This document shows, one piece after another, positions 51,124-58,977 of a DNA stretch of 64,000 bases. The DNA is taken from the NCBI RefSeq assembly GCF_007713735.2, contig NZ_VMNW02000021.1:52532-116531 (forward strand), read 5' to 3'. This DNA comes from Amycolatopsis acidicola (GTDB lineage: Bacteria; Actinomycetota; Actinomycetes; Mycobacteriales; Pseudonocardiaceae). Made by a program: the position numbers and the translations under genes. The notes under the pieces were generated by a model. The model did no database searches, was not told where the DNA came from, and saw nothing but the letters and a program-made list of their open reading frames with translations. Numbering within the stretch: position 1 is the first letter of the stretch; the number at the start of each line of letters is the position of its first letter.

Positions 51124-51211
51124 CCGGGGCGCGGTTCCGGGATTGCTCCCGGCCGGTCTCCCCGGCCCGCTCACCGCACCGGACTTGCGTGTCTCCACGC
51201 ATCCGGCGCTC
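51121..51211 (-). ncRNA. Group II intron 3' end, domains V and VI
   Basis: On the minus strand, GAGCGCCGGATGCGTG begins a domain V hairpin with the catalytic AGC triad, a GAGA tetraloop closed by GCGTG/CACGC, and the return strand AGTCCGGTGC (about 51171-51211). A second GC-rich hairpin (51121-51165) fits domain VI. The IS30 frame resumes right after it. The intron's 5' domains are absent. Confidence 0.7.
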
Positions 51212-51273
51212 CACGGATTCCCGTGTCCTCAGGCGGGTTGCTGCGTCCACGGAGTAGGGATATTGCTCGCCCG

Positions 51274-51819
51274 CTACCGGTATCGGGTGACCTCCAGCGT
51301 TGCGGCGTCAAACATGACTATTCCGTTCTCCAATGGCCGGTTTCCTGGCCGACCGGCCAAAAACTTCCGGTAGAGCTGTTCCCAATTCGTCCGAGGGTGG
51401 CGTTTCCTCAGCCACGCGGTGACACGTCGCCAGGCGAACATGTCCAGGTATCCGAAAGTTGCTTTGGACACCCCGTGTCTGAAGTAGGCGCACCATCCTC
51501 TGAGTATCGGGTTGAGCTGCCTCAACAACCTTTCCAATGAAGCTTGCTTGACCCTATTCGTCAACGCCCTCACCTTGCCCATCACCGAAAGCAAGGCTTT
51601 CTTCGACGGATAGGTGTAGACCGTCCACGTGGTGGTCCCCTTCCTGCGACGCCGCTGGATACGGAACCCGAGGAAATCGAACCCCTCGTCAAGGCGGCAG
51701 ACCCTGGTCTTCTCGACGGACAGGCGCAACCCTAGGTGGGCGAGAACCTGGCCGACCTCATCCCAGAGGGCCATCGCTTGCTCCCGCGTTCCTTTCACCA
51801 GGATCACAAAATCGTCCGC
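51274..51819 (-). pseudogene. Group II intron maturase, C-terminal half (split by the RIT element)
   Basis: It begins in the reverse transcriptase catalytic motif (ADDFVILVKG, the D-D of YADD) and carries RT domain 6-7 (LGLRLSVEKTRVCRLDEGFDFLGFRIQ), the thumb/X domain and the end region LLRQLNPILRGWCAYFRHG...YLDMFAWRRVTAWLRKRHP (group II maturase-specific), given here as landmarks. The N-terminal half lies at 55253-55980 on the same strand. The 3.4-kb insertion between them lies within the YADD codons. Confidence 0.88.
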
Positions 51820-51841
51820 TTATGTGGACCATCAGGTTATG
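51820..51841 (+). repeat. RIT left terminal inverted repeat
   Basis: Starts TTATGTGGACCATC and ends GGTTATG. The right copy at 55205-55226 is its reverse complement with one difference at the fifteenth base. A further TTATGCCGAC follows at 51837-51846 and recurs in the right-end palindrome. Confidence 0.85.
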
Positions 51842-51966
51842 CCGACTGTTGTCGATCGTGTCCTGGTGGTTGACTGGGCCATTCGGGTCTCAATCAGCAT
51901 AACCGGCGTCATGATCCGGAGGTTCTCTCGCCTGGATGGGCATCAGACCCCAGACGGGAGAGGATC

Positions 51967-53190
51967 ATGGATGAGGATCGTGGTGTCACCGGCGGACCGT
52001 TAGCGCCCTACGAGGACGCGTTGCGTGCGGAGTTGGCAGCGACCGGATACCTGGATTCCTCCGCGGCCGATGTTGTGCGGGCGATGGACCGGCTGAGTAT
52101 GTGGCTGCGGGAAACCGGCCGAACGGCGGCGGATTTGACGCCGACGGTGGTGGAGGATTTCCTTGCGCTGCGGCGGGAACGCAGCGGCAGCGAGGCCGTG
52201 GCCCGGCGAGGTTTGGGGCCGTTACTGCGTTTTCTGCGTGGTGCCGGAGTCGCACCCGCTCGGGGCGAGGTGTGGTGCTCCGACCAGGTAGCGATCTTGC
52301 TCGCTCGGTATCGCGCGTGGCTGGTGGGTGAGCGCGGTTTGGCTGACGAGTCGGTGCGCTGCTATTGCAGTCAGGCCAAGAAGTTCCTTGAATGGCTGCG
52401 CGAGCCAGTGGATTCCTCGCTGGCACGGTTGGACGCCGCGACGGTGACCGCGTTCGTCCTCGGTCACAGCACTGCGGCCGAGAGTGTGTGGTCGGCCAAG
52501 GCATTGGTGACGGCGTTGCGGTCGTTGCTGCGGTTCCTGCATGTGGAGGGCGTGATCCCGGGCCCGCTGACCGGCGCGGTTCCCGCGGTGGCGGGCTGGC
52601 GTCTGGCTGGGTTGCCCCGTGGTCTGCAACGCGATCAGGTCGCGGCCGTGCTCGCCGGCCCGGACACTTCCACCCCGGCGGGGTTGCGTGATCACGCGAT
52701 CTTGACCGTGCTGGCCCGGCTCGGGTTGCGCGGGGCGGAGGCCGCCGCGCTCGTTCTGACCGATGTGGACTGGCATGTCGGAGAGATCACCGTGCGCGGC
52801 AAGGGATCCACGTTCGAACGGATCCCGCTGCCGGTCGAGGTTGGCCGGGCGCTGGCCGACTACCTGACCAGTGGGCGGCCGTCGTGTTCGTGCTCAGCGT
52901 TGTTCGTCACGGCCCGCGCGCCCTATCACGCGTTGTCGGGCACGGCGGTCCGGGCGATCATGGGGCGGGCCTGCCACAGGGCCGGGCTACCCTGGCTGGG
53001 CGCGCATCGTCTGCGACATTCCCTGGCCACCGAGGTGTTACAGGCTGGCGCCGGGCTGGCCGAGGTCGGGCAGTTGTTGCGGCACCGCAACCAGTTATCC
53101 ACCACCGTTTACGCCAAGGTCGACTACACCGCGCTGCGGACACTGGCACGCCCCTGGCCGCTGCCCGCGCCACAAGGTGGCAGGTCATGA
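51967..53190 (+). CDS. Tyrosine recombinase RitA-like
   Basis: A 407-residue tyrosine recombinase. The N-terminal SAM-like core-binding domain spans about 110-210 and the catalytic domain 225-400. Catalytic residues are visible: the first Arg in LARLGLRGAEAAAL, Lys in a GKGSTFER hairpin, HRLRHSLATEV (His-x-x-Arg), and the nucleophilic Tyr in STTVYAKVD. The first 100 residues are an extra helical domain. It is the first of three coupled recombinase genes and overlaps the second by 4 bp. Confidence 0.88.
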   Translation: MDEDRGVTGGPLAPYEDALRAELAATGYLDSSAADVVRAMDRLSMWLRETGRTAADLTPTVVEDFLALRRERSGSEAVARRGLGPLLRFLRGAGVAPARGEVWCSDQVAILLARYRAWLVGERGLADESVRCYCSQAKKFLEWLREPVDSSLARLDAATVTAFVLGHSTAAESVWSAKALVTALRSLLRFLHVEGVIPGPLTGAVPAVAGWRLAGLPRGLQRDQVAAVLAGPDTSTPAGLRDHAILTVLARLGLRGAEAAALVLTDVDWHVGEITVRGKGSTFERIPLPVEVGRALADYLTSGRPSCSCSALFVTARAPYHALSGTAVRAIMGRACHRAGLPWLGAHRLRHSLATEVLQAGAGLAEVGQLLRHRNQLSTTVYAKVDYTALRTLARPWPLPAPQGGRS

Positions 53191-54131
53191 CCATGCTGCG
53201 GGAACACGCCGAACAGTACCTGGCCATGCGCCGTGCGCTGGGGTTCAAACTCACCACCTGGGGACCGAAACTGATGAGTTTCATCGGCTACCTCGAATCG
53301 CGTGGCCACACCGTCATCTCCGCCGACGCCGCTATCACCTGGGCGACATCGACACCTCGGGGCAGCACTGACCGAGTGCACTGGGCCCGCCGCCTGGACG
53401 TGGTGCGAATCTTCGCCCGGCACCTGAAAACCATGGAACCAGCAACGGAAATCCCACCCGAGGACGTCCTGTCGCGCCGCTATCGGCGGGTCACCCCATA
53501 TCTCTACTCGCCCAGTGAGATCGTCGCTCTGTTGCTGGCCGCGGGCAGGCTGTCGCCTTCGCTGCGGGCGGCGACCTGGCAGACCGCGCTTGGGCTGCTG
53601 GCGGTGACCGGGATGCGCGTGAGCGAGGTATGCCGGCTAGATCATTCCGATGTCGACCTGCGAAGCGGTGTCCTCACAGTGCGGGACTCGAAGTTCGGTA
53701 AGTCCCGCGACATCCCCATGCACGCCTCGACCAGGGCCACGCTGGCCGGCTACGCGCTCGTGCGCGATCGGCTCGCCCCCGCCCCGGCCGACCCGGCGTT
53801 CTTCGTGTCCACCCGCGGCACCCGGCTGGACGCGGCCAACATGTCGCACACGTTCACCCGGCTGCTCACCTCCGCGGGCATCGCCCAAACCCCTGGGCGT
53901 CGCCGGCAACGAATCCACGACCTCCGCCACACTTTCACGGTCGCGACTTTGCTGGACTGGTACCGGGCCGGCGTCGACGTTCAGGCCCGCCTGCCGCTGC
54001 TGGCCACCTACCTCGGCCACGTCGACCCCAAGTCCTCCTACTGGTATTTGAGCGGATCACCCGAACTACTGGCGCTGGCCGCCTCGCGGCTGGAACGCGC
54101 CTTCACCACAGAAAACGAGACCAGGCCGTGA
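53187..54131 (+). CDS. Tyrosine recombinase RitB-like
   Basis: A 314-residue tyrosine recombinase starting in an ATGA overlap; the open frame upstream of 53187 lies inside ritA. Catalytic residues are the Arg in LAVTGMRVSEVCRL, Lys in DSKFGKSRDIPM, HDLRHTFTVATLL and the terminal YWYLSGSPE Tyr. The Leu-Gly-His of the last box is present as YLGHVDPKSSYWY. It should act together with its two neighbours; none of the three is known to transpose the element alone. Confidence 0.87.
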   Translation: MTMLREHAEQYLAMRRALGFKLTTWGPKLMSFIGYLESRGHTVISADAAITWATSTPRGSTDRVHWARRLDVVRIFARHLKTMEPATEIPPEDVLSRRYRRVTPYLYSPSEIVALLLAAGRLSPSLRAATWQTALGLLAVTGMRVSEVCRLDHSDVDLRSGVLTVRDSKFGKSRDIPMHASTRATLAGYALVRDRLAPAPADPAFFVSTRGTRLDAANMSHTFTRLLTSAGIAQTPGRRRQRIHDLRHTFTVATLLDWYRAGVDVQARLPLLATYLGHVDPKSSYWYLSGSPELLALAASRLERAFTTENETRP

Positions 54132-55135
54132 CCGCGCACACCGACACCTGCGACTTCGCGCCGCTGCTGCAGAACTTCTTCACCGACAAACTGATGCGGC
54201 AACGCCAAGCCAGCCCGAACACCATCGCCACATACCGCGACGCGTTCACACTGCTGCTCGGCTTCGCCAGCACCCGCGTTCGGCGGCAACCCGCCCAGAT
54301 GGAGCTGTCCGACCTGGACGCTCCGATGATCGGGGCGTTCCTGGAACACCTGGAGACCGAACGGGGCAACAACGTCGCGACCCGCAACGCGAGGCTGGCC
54401 GCGATTCACTCCTTCTTCCGCCACGCGCTGCCCCGCGCGCCCGAGCACGCTGCGCTAATCCAACGGGTGCTGGCTATCCCTCCCAAACGGCGGGACCGCG
54501 CGATCGTCAGCTACCTGACCCGCGTCGAGACCGACGCACTCATCGCCGCTCCGGACCGGTCCACCTGGACCGGCCGCCGCGACCACGCGCTGCTGCTGAT
54601 CGCCGTCCACACCGGACTACGCGTCACCGAGCTGACCAGCCTGAGAATCGGCGACGTCCACCTTGGCGCGGGCGCACATCTACGTTGCCACGGCAAGGGA
54701 CGCAAGGACCGCTGCACCCCGCTGACCAGCACCACCGCCAAAACCCTGAAGACCTGGCTGAAAGAACACGACGGCACAGCGACCGACCCGCTGTTCCCCA
54801 GCAGACGGGGAACCCCATTGTCCCGCGACGCCGTCGCACGCCTGGTCACCAAACACACCCACGCCGCCCGGACCACTTGCCCTTCGCTCGAGGACAAAAA
54901 CGTCACACCACACACCCTGCGGCACTCCACCGCGATGGCGCTGCTGCACGCCGGCGTCGACGTCTCGGTAATCGCCCTCTGGCTTGGCCACGAAGCAACC
55001 GAAACCGTCCAGATCTATCTCCACGCCGACATGACCATCAAAGAACGCGCCCTTGCCCGAACCGATCCCCGCGGCGGCAAGCTCCGCCGCTACACCGCCC
55101 CGGACACACTGCTGACCTTCCTCAAAACGCTCTGA
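54128..55135 (+). CDS. Tyrosine recombinase RitC-like
   Basis: A 335-residue tyrosine recombinase with GTG start in a GTGA overlap. Visible catalytic residues are the Arg in HTGLRVTELTSL, Lys in CHGKGRKDRCTPL, HTLRHSTAMALL and Tyr in ETVQIYLHADM. The C-terminal tail GGKLRRYTAPDTLLTFLKTL is typical of the third RIT recombinase (XerD-like, with an extra end). The 69 bp after its stop lead to the right terminal repeat. Confidence 0.88.
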   Translation: MTAHTDTCDFAPLLQNFFTDKLMRQRQASPNTIATYRDAFTLLLGFASTRVRRQPAQMELSDLDAPMIGAFLEHLETERGNNVATRNARLAAIHSFFRHALPRAPEHAALIQRVLAIPPKRRDRAIVSYLTRVETDALIAAPDRSTWTGRRDHALLLIAVHTGLRVTELTSLRIGDVHLGAGAHLRCHGKGRKDRCTPLTSTTAKTLKTWLKEHDGTATDPLFPSRRGTPLSRDAVARLVTKHTHAARTTCPSLEDKNVTPHTLRHSTAMALLHAGVDVSVIALWLGHEATETVQIYLHADMTIKERALARTDPRGGKLRRYTAPDTLLTFLKTL

Positions 55136-55204
55136 CTCACTGGGGTTATGCCGAACACGCCGAAGTAAACCCCTTACACACGAACACAATCGCACCAGGA
55201 GCAA

Positions 55205-55252
55205 CATAACCCGATGGTCCACATAAGCGGATTTATGCCGACGTCGGCATAA
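55205..55252 (+). repeat. RIT right end: terminal repeat plus 20-bp palindrome
   Basis: The inverted-repeat partner of the left end occupies 55205-55226. It is followed by the hexamer GCGGAT (55227-55232) and a perfect palindrome TTATGCCGACGTCGGCATAA (55233-55252). GCGGAT is the reverse complement of ATCCGC, one base off the flanking GTCCGC. The left end has no matching full palindrome, only one half of it. Confidence 0.8.
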
Positions 55253-55980
55253 GTCCGCGTAGCGGACGATCCGGTAGAAAGCGCCACCGCGTTTGCGGTG
55301 CGCTCCCCTCCGCCACGATGTTCCATGGTCGTCCTTGGCGAGGAAGTGCTCATCCAACGCTGAGAGCGCGATATTCGCCAACAACGGCGATATGATACCG
55401 CCTTGTGGGGTGCCGGCCACCGTCCCCTGATACTGTCCCGCTTCGGACATGACGCCCGCTTTCAAGAAGGACTTGACCAGAGCAAGGACACGTTTGTCCC
55501 CGATCCGCCGCCGCAGCCGGGCCATAACGACTTGATGCGGCAACTCGTCGAAACAGGCCGCGATATCGGCCTCGAACACCCACTCATAACTGCGGGAACC
55601 CGTCCCGTAGAAGTGGATCTCCGCGATCGCGTCCTGCGCTCGACGTTTGGGGCGGAACCCGTAGGACACGGGCGCGAAGTCCGCCTCGAAGATCGGTTCC
55701 AAGACCAGCACCAGAGCCGCTTGCACCAACCGGTCCCGAGCCGTGGGTATCCCTAACCTTCTGAACTTCCCAGGCTGCCCGGGCTTGGGAATCCGCCGCT
55801 CCCGAACCGGAAGCGGCACGAACTCCCGCGTCCGCAGCAGTTCCCGTGTTTCGCCCAGAAAATCGGTAACTTTCGCTGGCTCAGAAATGAACCAGGGAGC
55901 AACCCGGTCCACTCCGGGGGTGCGCGCACCCTTGTTCCCTGTCACCCGTTCCCGCGCAACCGCAAGGAAATCTGAACCTA
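55253..55980 (-). pseudogene. Group II intron maturase, N-terminal half (split and 5'-truncated)
   Basis: It carries the reverse transcriptase N-terminal part: RERVTGNKGARTPGVD, RRIPKPGQPGKFRRLGIPTA, QAALVLVLEPIFEADFAPVS, YGFRPKRRAQDAI, the first catalytic Asp in FEADIAACFDELPH, and GTPQGGIISPLLANI. It stops in RYAD, the first half of the YADD motif, where the RIT element begins. Its own 5' end is also lost: at about 55980 it runs into an IS3-family fragment, so the start codon and the intron's RNA domains I-IV are missing. Confidence 0.88.
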
Positions 55981-56335
55981 GGCAATTCACGTCCTGGTCC
56001 TTCACCAACCGGGTCAAGGAGGCCGGACTCATGCCGTCGTTAGGAACTGTCGGTGATGGTTACGATAACGCGATGATGGAGTCATTCTGGTCGAAGATGC
56101 AGACCGAACTGCTCGACCGGAAGAATTGGAAAATCCGTACCGAGCTGGCGAACGAAATCTTCCAATATTTCGAGATCTTCCACAATCGGCAACGTCGGCA
56201 CTCCAAGCTCGGCCACCTCACACCGGTCGAGTATGAAAGACTCCACGAGCTACAACAACCCGCCTTAGACTCCACCATTGCGGGTCCGGCAAACCGGGGC
56301 AACGCCAACGTGTCCGGCGAACGGGGACAAGCTCA
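55981..56335 (+). mobile_element. IS3-family transposase fragment 2 with right IS end
   Basis: The C-terminal 95 or so residues of an IS3-family transposase: QFTSWSFTNRVKEAGLMPS, GTVGDGYDNAMMESFWSKMQ with the catalytic Glu, and FEIFHNRQRRHSKLGHLTP. Its GC content is clearly lower than the surroundings. TGTCCGGCGAAC...GGACAAGCTCA at 56311-56335 looks like the IS end repeat. The 5' part is replaced by the intron maturase. It differs from fragment 1 at 50303, so the two come from different IS3 elements. Confidence 0.82.
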
Positions 56336-56572
56336 CGCGGTGTGTGCCGTGGTGGCGATTCGTGCGAAGTCGTCAAGGCGCGAGACCATGCCTTCGAACG
56401 CGCGGAACCGCTCGAGTTCCCCGGCAGCCTCGAAGTCGCGGATCCGGAGGAGTTGCCGGCATTTCGCCCGCAACTGGTCGTGCGCCACCAATCCGGCTTC
56501 GATGGCGTCTTCGACCCGGGGTCCCGTGGCGTCGAGTGCCCCAGGACTCCCGTGGCCGCGCGACTCCGTCAC
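56333..56572 (-). CDS. Small helical protein, unknown function
   Basis: A 79-residue protein that I do not recognise. The GTG at 56572 has GGAGG five bases upstream, a strong start; the frame is open further to 56680 but without a site as good. Residues 20-75 are charged and helical (VEDAIEAGLVAHDQL, CRQLLRIRDFEAAGELERF), suggesting a coiled-coil or helical hairpin. Its stop codon TGA (56335-56333) lies within the end of IS3 fragment 2, so it may be a longer gene cut short by that insertion. A TATTAT box near 56613 could be its -10. Confidence 0.5.
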   Translation of the reverse strand: MTESRGHGSPGALDATGPRVEDAIEAGLVAHDQLRAKCRQLLRIRDFEAAGELERFRAFEGMVSRLDDFARIATTAHTA

Positions 56573-56717
56573 GATGACCTCCGTTGGCCTTTCGAACGTT
56601 TTGGTCCGATAATAGCAAAAATCGGCCCATAGTGTAGAGGGTCCGGACGCGCCGCTCGTCGGCCTATTGCTTCGTGACACGAACCATAAATGATGGCCGT
56701 CCTGTCGGTTCCTCTGC

Positions 56718-57272
56718 TCAGCGCGTTGTTCGTCGGCGACGGCGTTCGCTGCGGGGGTGCACCCGCGGCCAGGCGACGGGATCGATCTCGGCGACCTTCC
56801 ACAGGGCGGGAAGGGCCGCGGCGAGTGCTGCCCGTTCTTGGTCGGACAGCGCGGCGATGCGCTCGGTGAGAGTCTGGTTCCGTAGTCGCTGGTTGTCCTC
56901 CAGGGCGCGCCTGCCCTCCGCGGTGATCGCGACCCTGACCTGGCGGCGATCCTCCACGCCGCCCCGTTTCACCACCAGGCCCGCCGAGGTGAGCCGTCCG
57001 ACGATCTCGGTCATCGTCGAGATCGCGCGGCCGTCGGCCGCGGCCAGTTCGGTGATCGGCATCGAGTCTGTGGTGGTGAGCTGGCTCAGCACCAGGCTCT
57101 GTGCGGCGCTGAGCGGCGCGTTCGCGTTGGTTTCGCGCAGCCGGTTGCCGATCATCGTCAGTGGCGGCCTGCTCGCCGCCGCGACTTCCGCGGGGGTCAG
57201 CGACACCGGATTGCGCTCGAAGAGCCCGGGAATCGCGGGGTCGTCGGTATTCGTGCCGGACTCGCCGTCCAT
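56718..57272 (-). CDS. MarR family transcriptional regulator
   Basis: A 184-residue winged-helix regulator of the MarR type. The recognition helix region is MPITELAAADGRAISTMTE followed by IVGRLTSAGLVVKRG, and the wing holds the diagnostic VEDRRQVRVAITAEGRRAL. The start is best at the ATG 57272, eight bases after AGGG; ATG 57278 is an alternative, and the frame remains open to 57386 without a site. It is divergent from the MFS-kinase-dehydrogenase operon, and an inverted repeat in the gap (57341-57382) is its probable operator. Confidence 0.85.
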   Translation of the reverse strand: MDGESGTNTDDPAIPGLFERNPVSLTPAEVAAASRPPLTMIGNRLRETNANAPLSAAQSLVLSQLTTTDSMPITELAAADGRAISTMTEIVGRLTSAGLVVKRGGVEDRRQVRVAITAEGRRALEDNQRLRNQTLTERIAALSDQERAALAAALPALWKVAEIDPVAWPRVHPRSERRRRRTTR

Positions 57273-57329
57273 GAACATCACCCTAAGCCCCCGTTCGGCG
57301 CCGGGCCGTGAAGCCCGTTCGCCCGTCTC

Positions 57330-57382
57330 TTGACAGGTGGTTCGCTGCCCGCGATAGTGACACATATGGTTCGGGCAGCGAA
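57330..57382 (+). promoter_or_regulatory. Promoter with MarR-type operator
   Basis: TTGACA (57330-57335), 17 nt and GATAGT (57353-57358) form a promoter toward the MFS gene. A perfect 11-bp inverted repeat, TTCGCTGCCCG (57341-57351) and CGGGCAGCGAA (57372-57382), brackets the -10 and the start point, an ideal place for a dimeric repressor. The leader to the MFS start is about 215 nt. Confidence 0.65.
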
Positions 57383-57582
57383 GCAATTGAACGCTAGCAC
57401 GTGGGGCGCGTTGCCCGAGCGGTTCGGCTGTGGCCGGGCCGCGCCCGGTGCCGGTCGTGGAGCCGGGCGCGCGGAGTCCGCCGTCCTTTTTGGATGACCT
57501 TCCAGAGGTTGAAGACCAAGAACGTCGTCACGCCCGCTTCGGGTCGCGACGACGTGTCCCCGAACTTTCCCGGAGAAGATCA

Positions 57583-58941
57583 ATGACGACTTCTACCTCC
57601 GAACAGCGGGATTCAGCCGCTGTTCTCAAAGCCCGGATCGACCGCTTGCCGGTGGCGACCGCCACGCACAAAAGATGGATGGTGCTGCTGGCGTTCTTCT
57701 TCCTCTTCGATACCCTCGACGCCGCCATGCTCGGCTATACGGCGCCTGCGCTCAAAGCCGAATGGGGGCTATCGATCTCGACGATCGGGGCGCTCTCGTC
57801 CATCACGTTCGCCGGGATGATGATCGGTGCGGTGGTCGGCGGCCGACTGGCCGACCGGGTGGGCAGGCGAAAGATCATCCTCGCGTCGGTCGTCTTCTAC
57901 TCGGTGTTCTCGATCGCCGCGGCGTGCGCGCCCAACGTGGGTTTTCTGGGGACCTGCCGGATCCTCACCGGCGTCGGCCTGCAGGCGATGACCGGTGTGC
58001 TCCTGGTGTTCGTCAGCGAGATGTACCCGAAGCATCTGCGCGGCCGCTACCAGGCCGTGCTCCTCGGGCTCGGCTGCATCGGTATCCCGGTCGTGTCAGG
58101 GATCTCCAGCCTGCTGATCCCCCTGGGCCACGGCATGTGGCGGTGGGTGTTCGTCATCGGCGGGCTCGGTGTCGTCGGCAGCTTGGTGGGCCTGCGGATC
58201 CTTCCTGAATCCGTGCGATGGCAGGCGGACAACGGGCGGGGAGCCGAAGCGGAACTGCTGGTCGCCCGGCTGGAGGACGAGGCCCGGCGCAAGACCGGCG
58301 CGGAACTGCCCGACCTGGTCATCGCCAAGCCGGTGCCGGCCGGGGCGATGCGGAACCTGTTCTCCCGCAAGTACTTCGGCCGTCTCGTCGTCCTGTCCAT
58401 CTGCATGATCTGTTTCATTCTGATCAACTACGGGTTCAACGGCTGGGTCGCCACACTGCTCGTCGAGCGCGGGATCGCCCAGTCGCAGGCGCTGCGCATC
58501 GCGTTCATCATCTCCTTGGCGAGTGTTCCCGGCTCTTTCCTGGCCTATCCGATCATCGACCGGTTCGAACGGCGCGTCGTGGGTGCGCTGAGCATGGTGG
58601 GGGTCGCCGCCTTCCTGGTTGTTTTCGCGTTCGCGAAAAGCGCCACGCTGCTCATCGTTTCGGGATTTTTGCTGACGGCGCTGTCGTATGTCGCGCTTTC
58701 GGTGCTTTATACGTATGCTCCCGAAATATTCCCGACCAACCTGCGCGGCCTCGGTGCCGGCGTCGGAAACGGAATGGGGCGGGTGGCTGGACTGGCTCAG
58801 GGTTTCATCGTGGCCGGTATTTTCGATGCCTTCGGTTTTGCTCCGGTATTCGGTTACATGGCGGCCGCCGCGGTGATTTTCGCGGTGGCGATGGGTTTCT
58901 TCGGCATGCGGACCTCGAACCGAAGCCTGGAAGAAGTCTGA
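57583..58941 (+). CDS. MFS transporter, aromatic acid:H+ symporter-like (second copy)
   Basis: A 452-residue major facilitator with 12 predicted helices. The helix-1 segment FLFDTLDAAMLGYTAPAL has the Asp pair position of AAHS/sugar-acid porters and the loop 2-3 motif is GRLADRVGRRK. The ATG at 57583 follows CGGAGAA; the frame is open upstream through the leader, but without transporter features. It is the first gene of the MarR-controlled operon and a distant relative of the importer at 6176. Confidence 0.82.
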   Translation: MTTSTSEQRDSAAVLKARIDRLPVATATHKRWMVLLAFFFLFDTLDAAMLGYTAPALKAEWGLSISTIGALSSITFAGMMIGAVVGGRLADRVGRRKIILASVVFYSVFSIAAACAPNVGFLGTCRILTGVGLQAMTGVLLVFVSEMYPKHLRGRYQAVLLGLGCIGIPVVSGISSLLIPLGHGMWRWVFVIGGLGVVGSLVGLRILPESVRWQADNGRGAEAELLVARLEDEARRKTGAELPDLVIAKPVPAGAMRNLFSRKYFGRLVVLSICMICFILINYGFNGWVATLLVERGIAQSQALRIAFIISLASVPGSFLAYPIIDRFERRVVGALSMVGVAAFLVVFAFAKSATLLIVSGFLLTALSYVALSVLYTYAPEIFPTNLRGLGAGVGNGMGRVAGLAQGFIVAGIFDAFGFAPVFGYMAAAAVIFAVAMGFFGMRTSNRSLEEV

Positions 58942-58977
58942 CCCGGAGGGTGTGCGAGCTCTGTGAGGAATGAATTC

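Larger units (their letters stand above)
51820..55252 (+). mobile_element. RIT (recombinase-in-trio) element inserted in a group II intron
   Basis: A 3433-bp element with three overlapping tyrosine recombinase genes (51967-55135) in one direction, terminal inverted repeats (51820-51841 and 55205-55226, 21 of 22 bases matching) and an extra 20-bp palindrome at the right end. It begins TTATG and ends CATAA. The 6-bp sequence GTCCGC flanks it on both sides (51814-51819 and 55253-55258), a likely target duplication or crossover core. Removing the element and one GTCCGC restores the intron maturase reading frame through YADD. RIT elements are known as a class; this copy looks complete and so may be active. 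Confidence 0.85.

Noticed and set aside
51820..55252. Tn554-type transposon
   Set aside because: Tn554 has two tyrosine recombinases plus a non-recombinase TnpC and no long terminal inverted repeats. Here all three proteins have R-H-R-Y residues and inverted repeats are present, which fits RIT elements.
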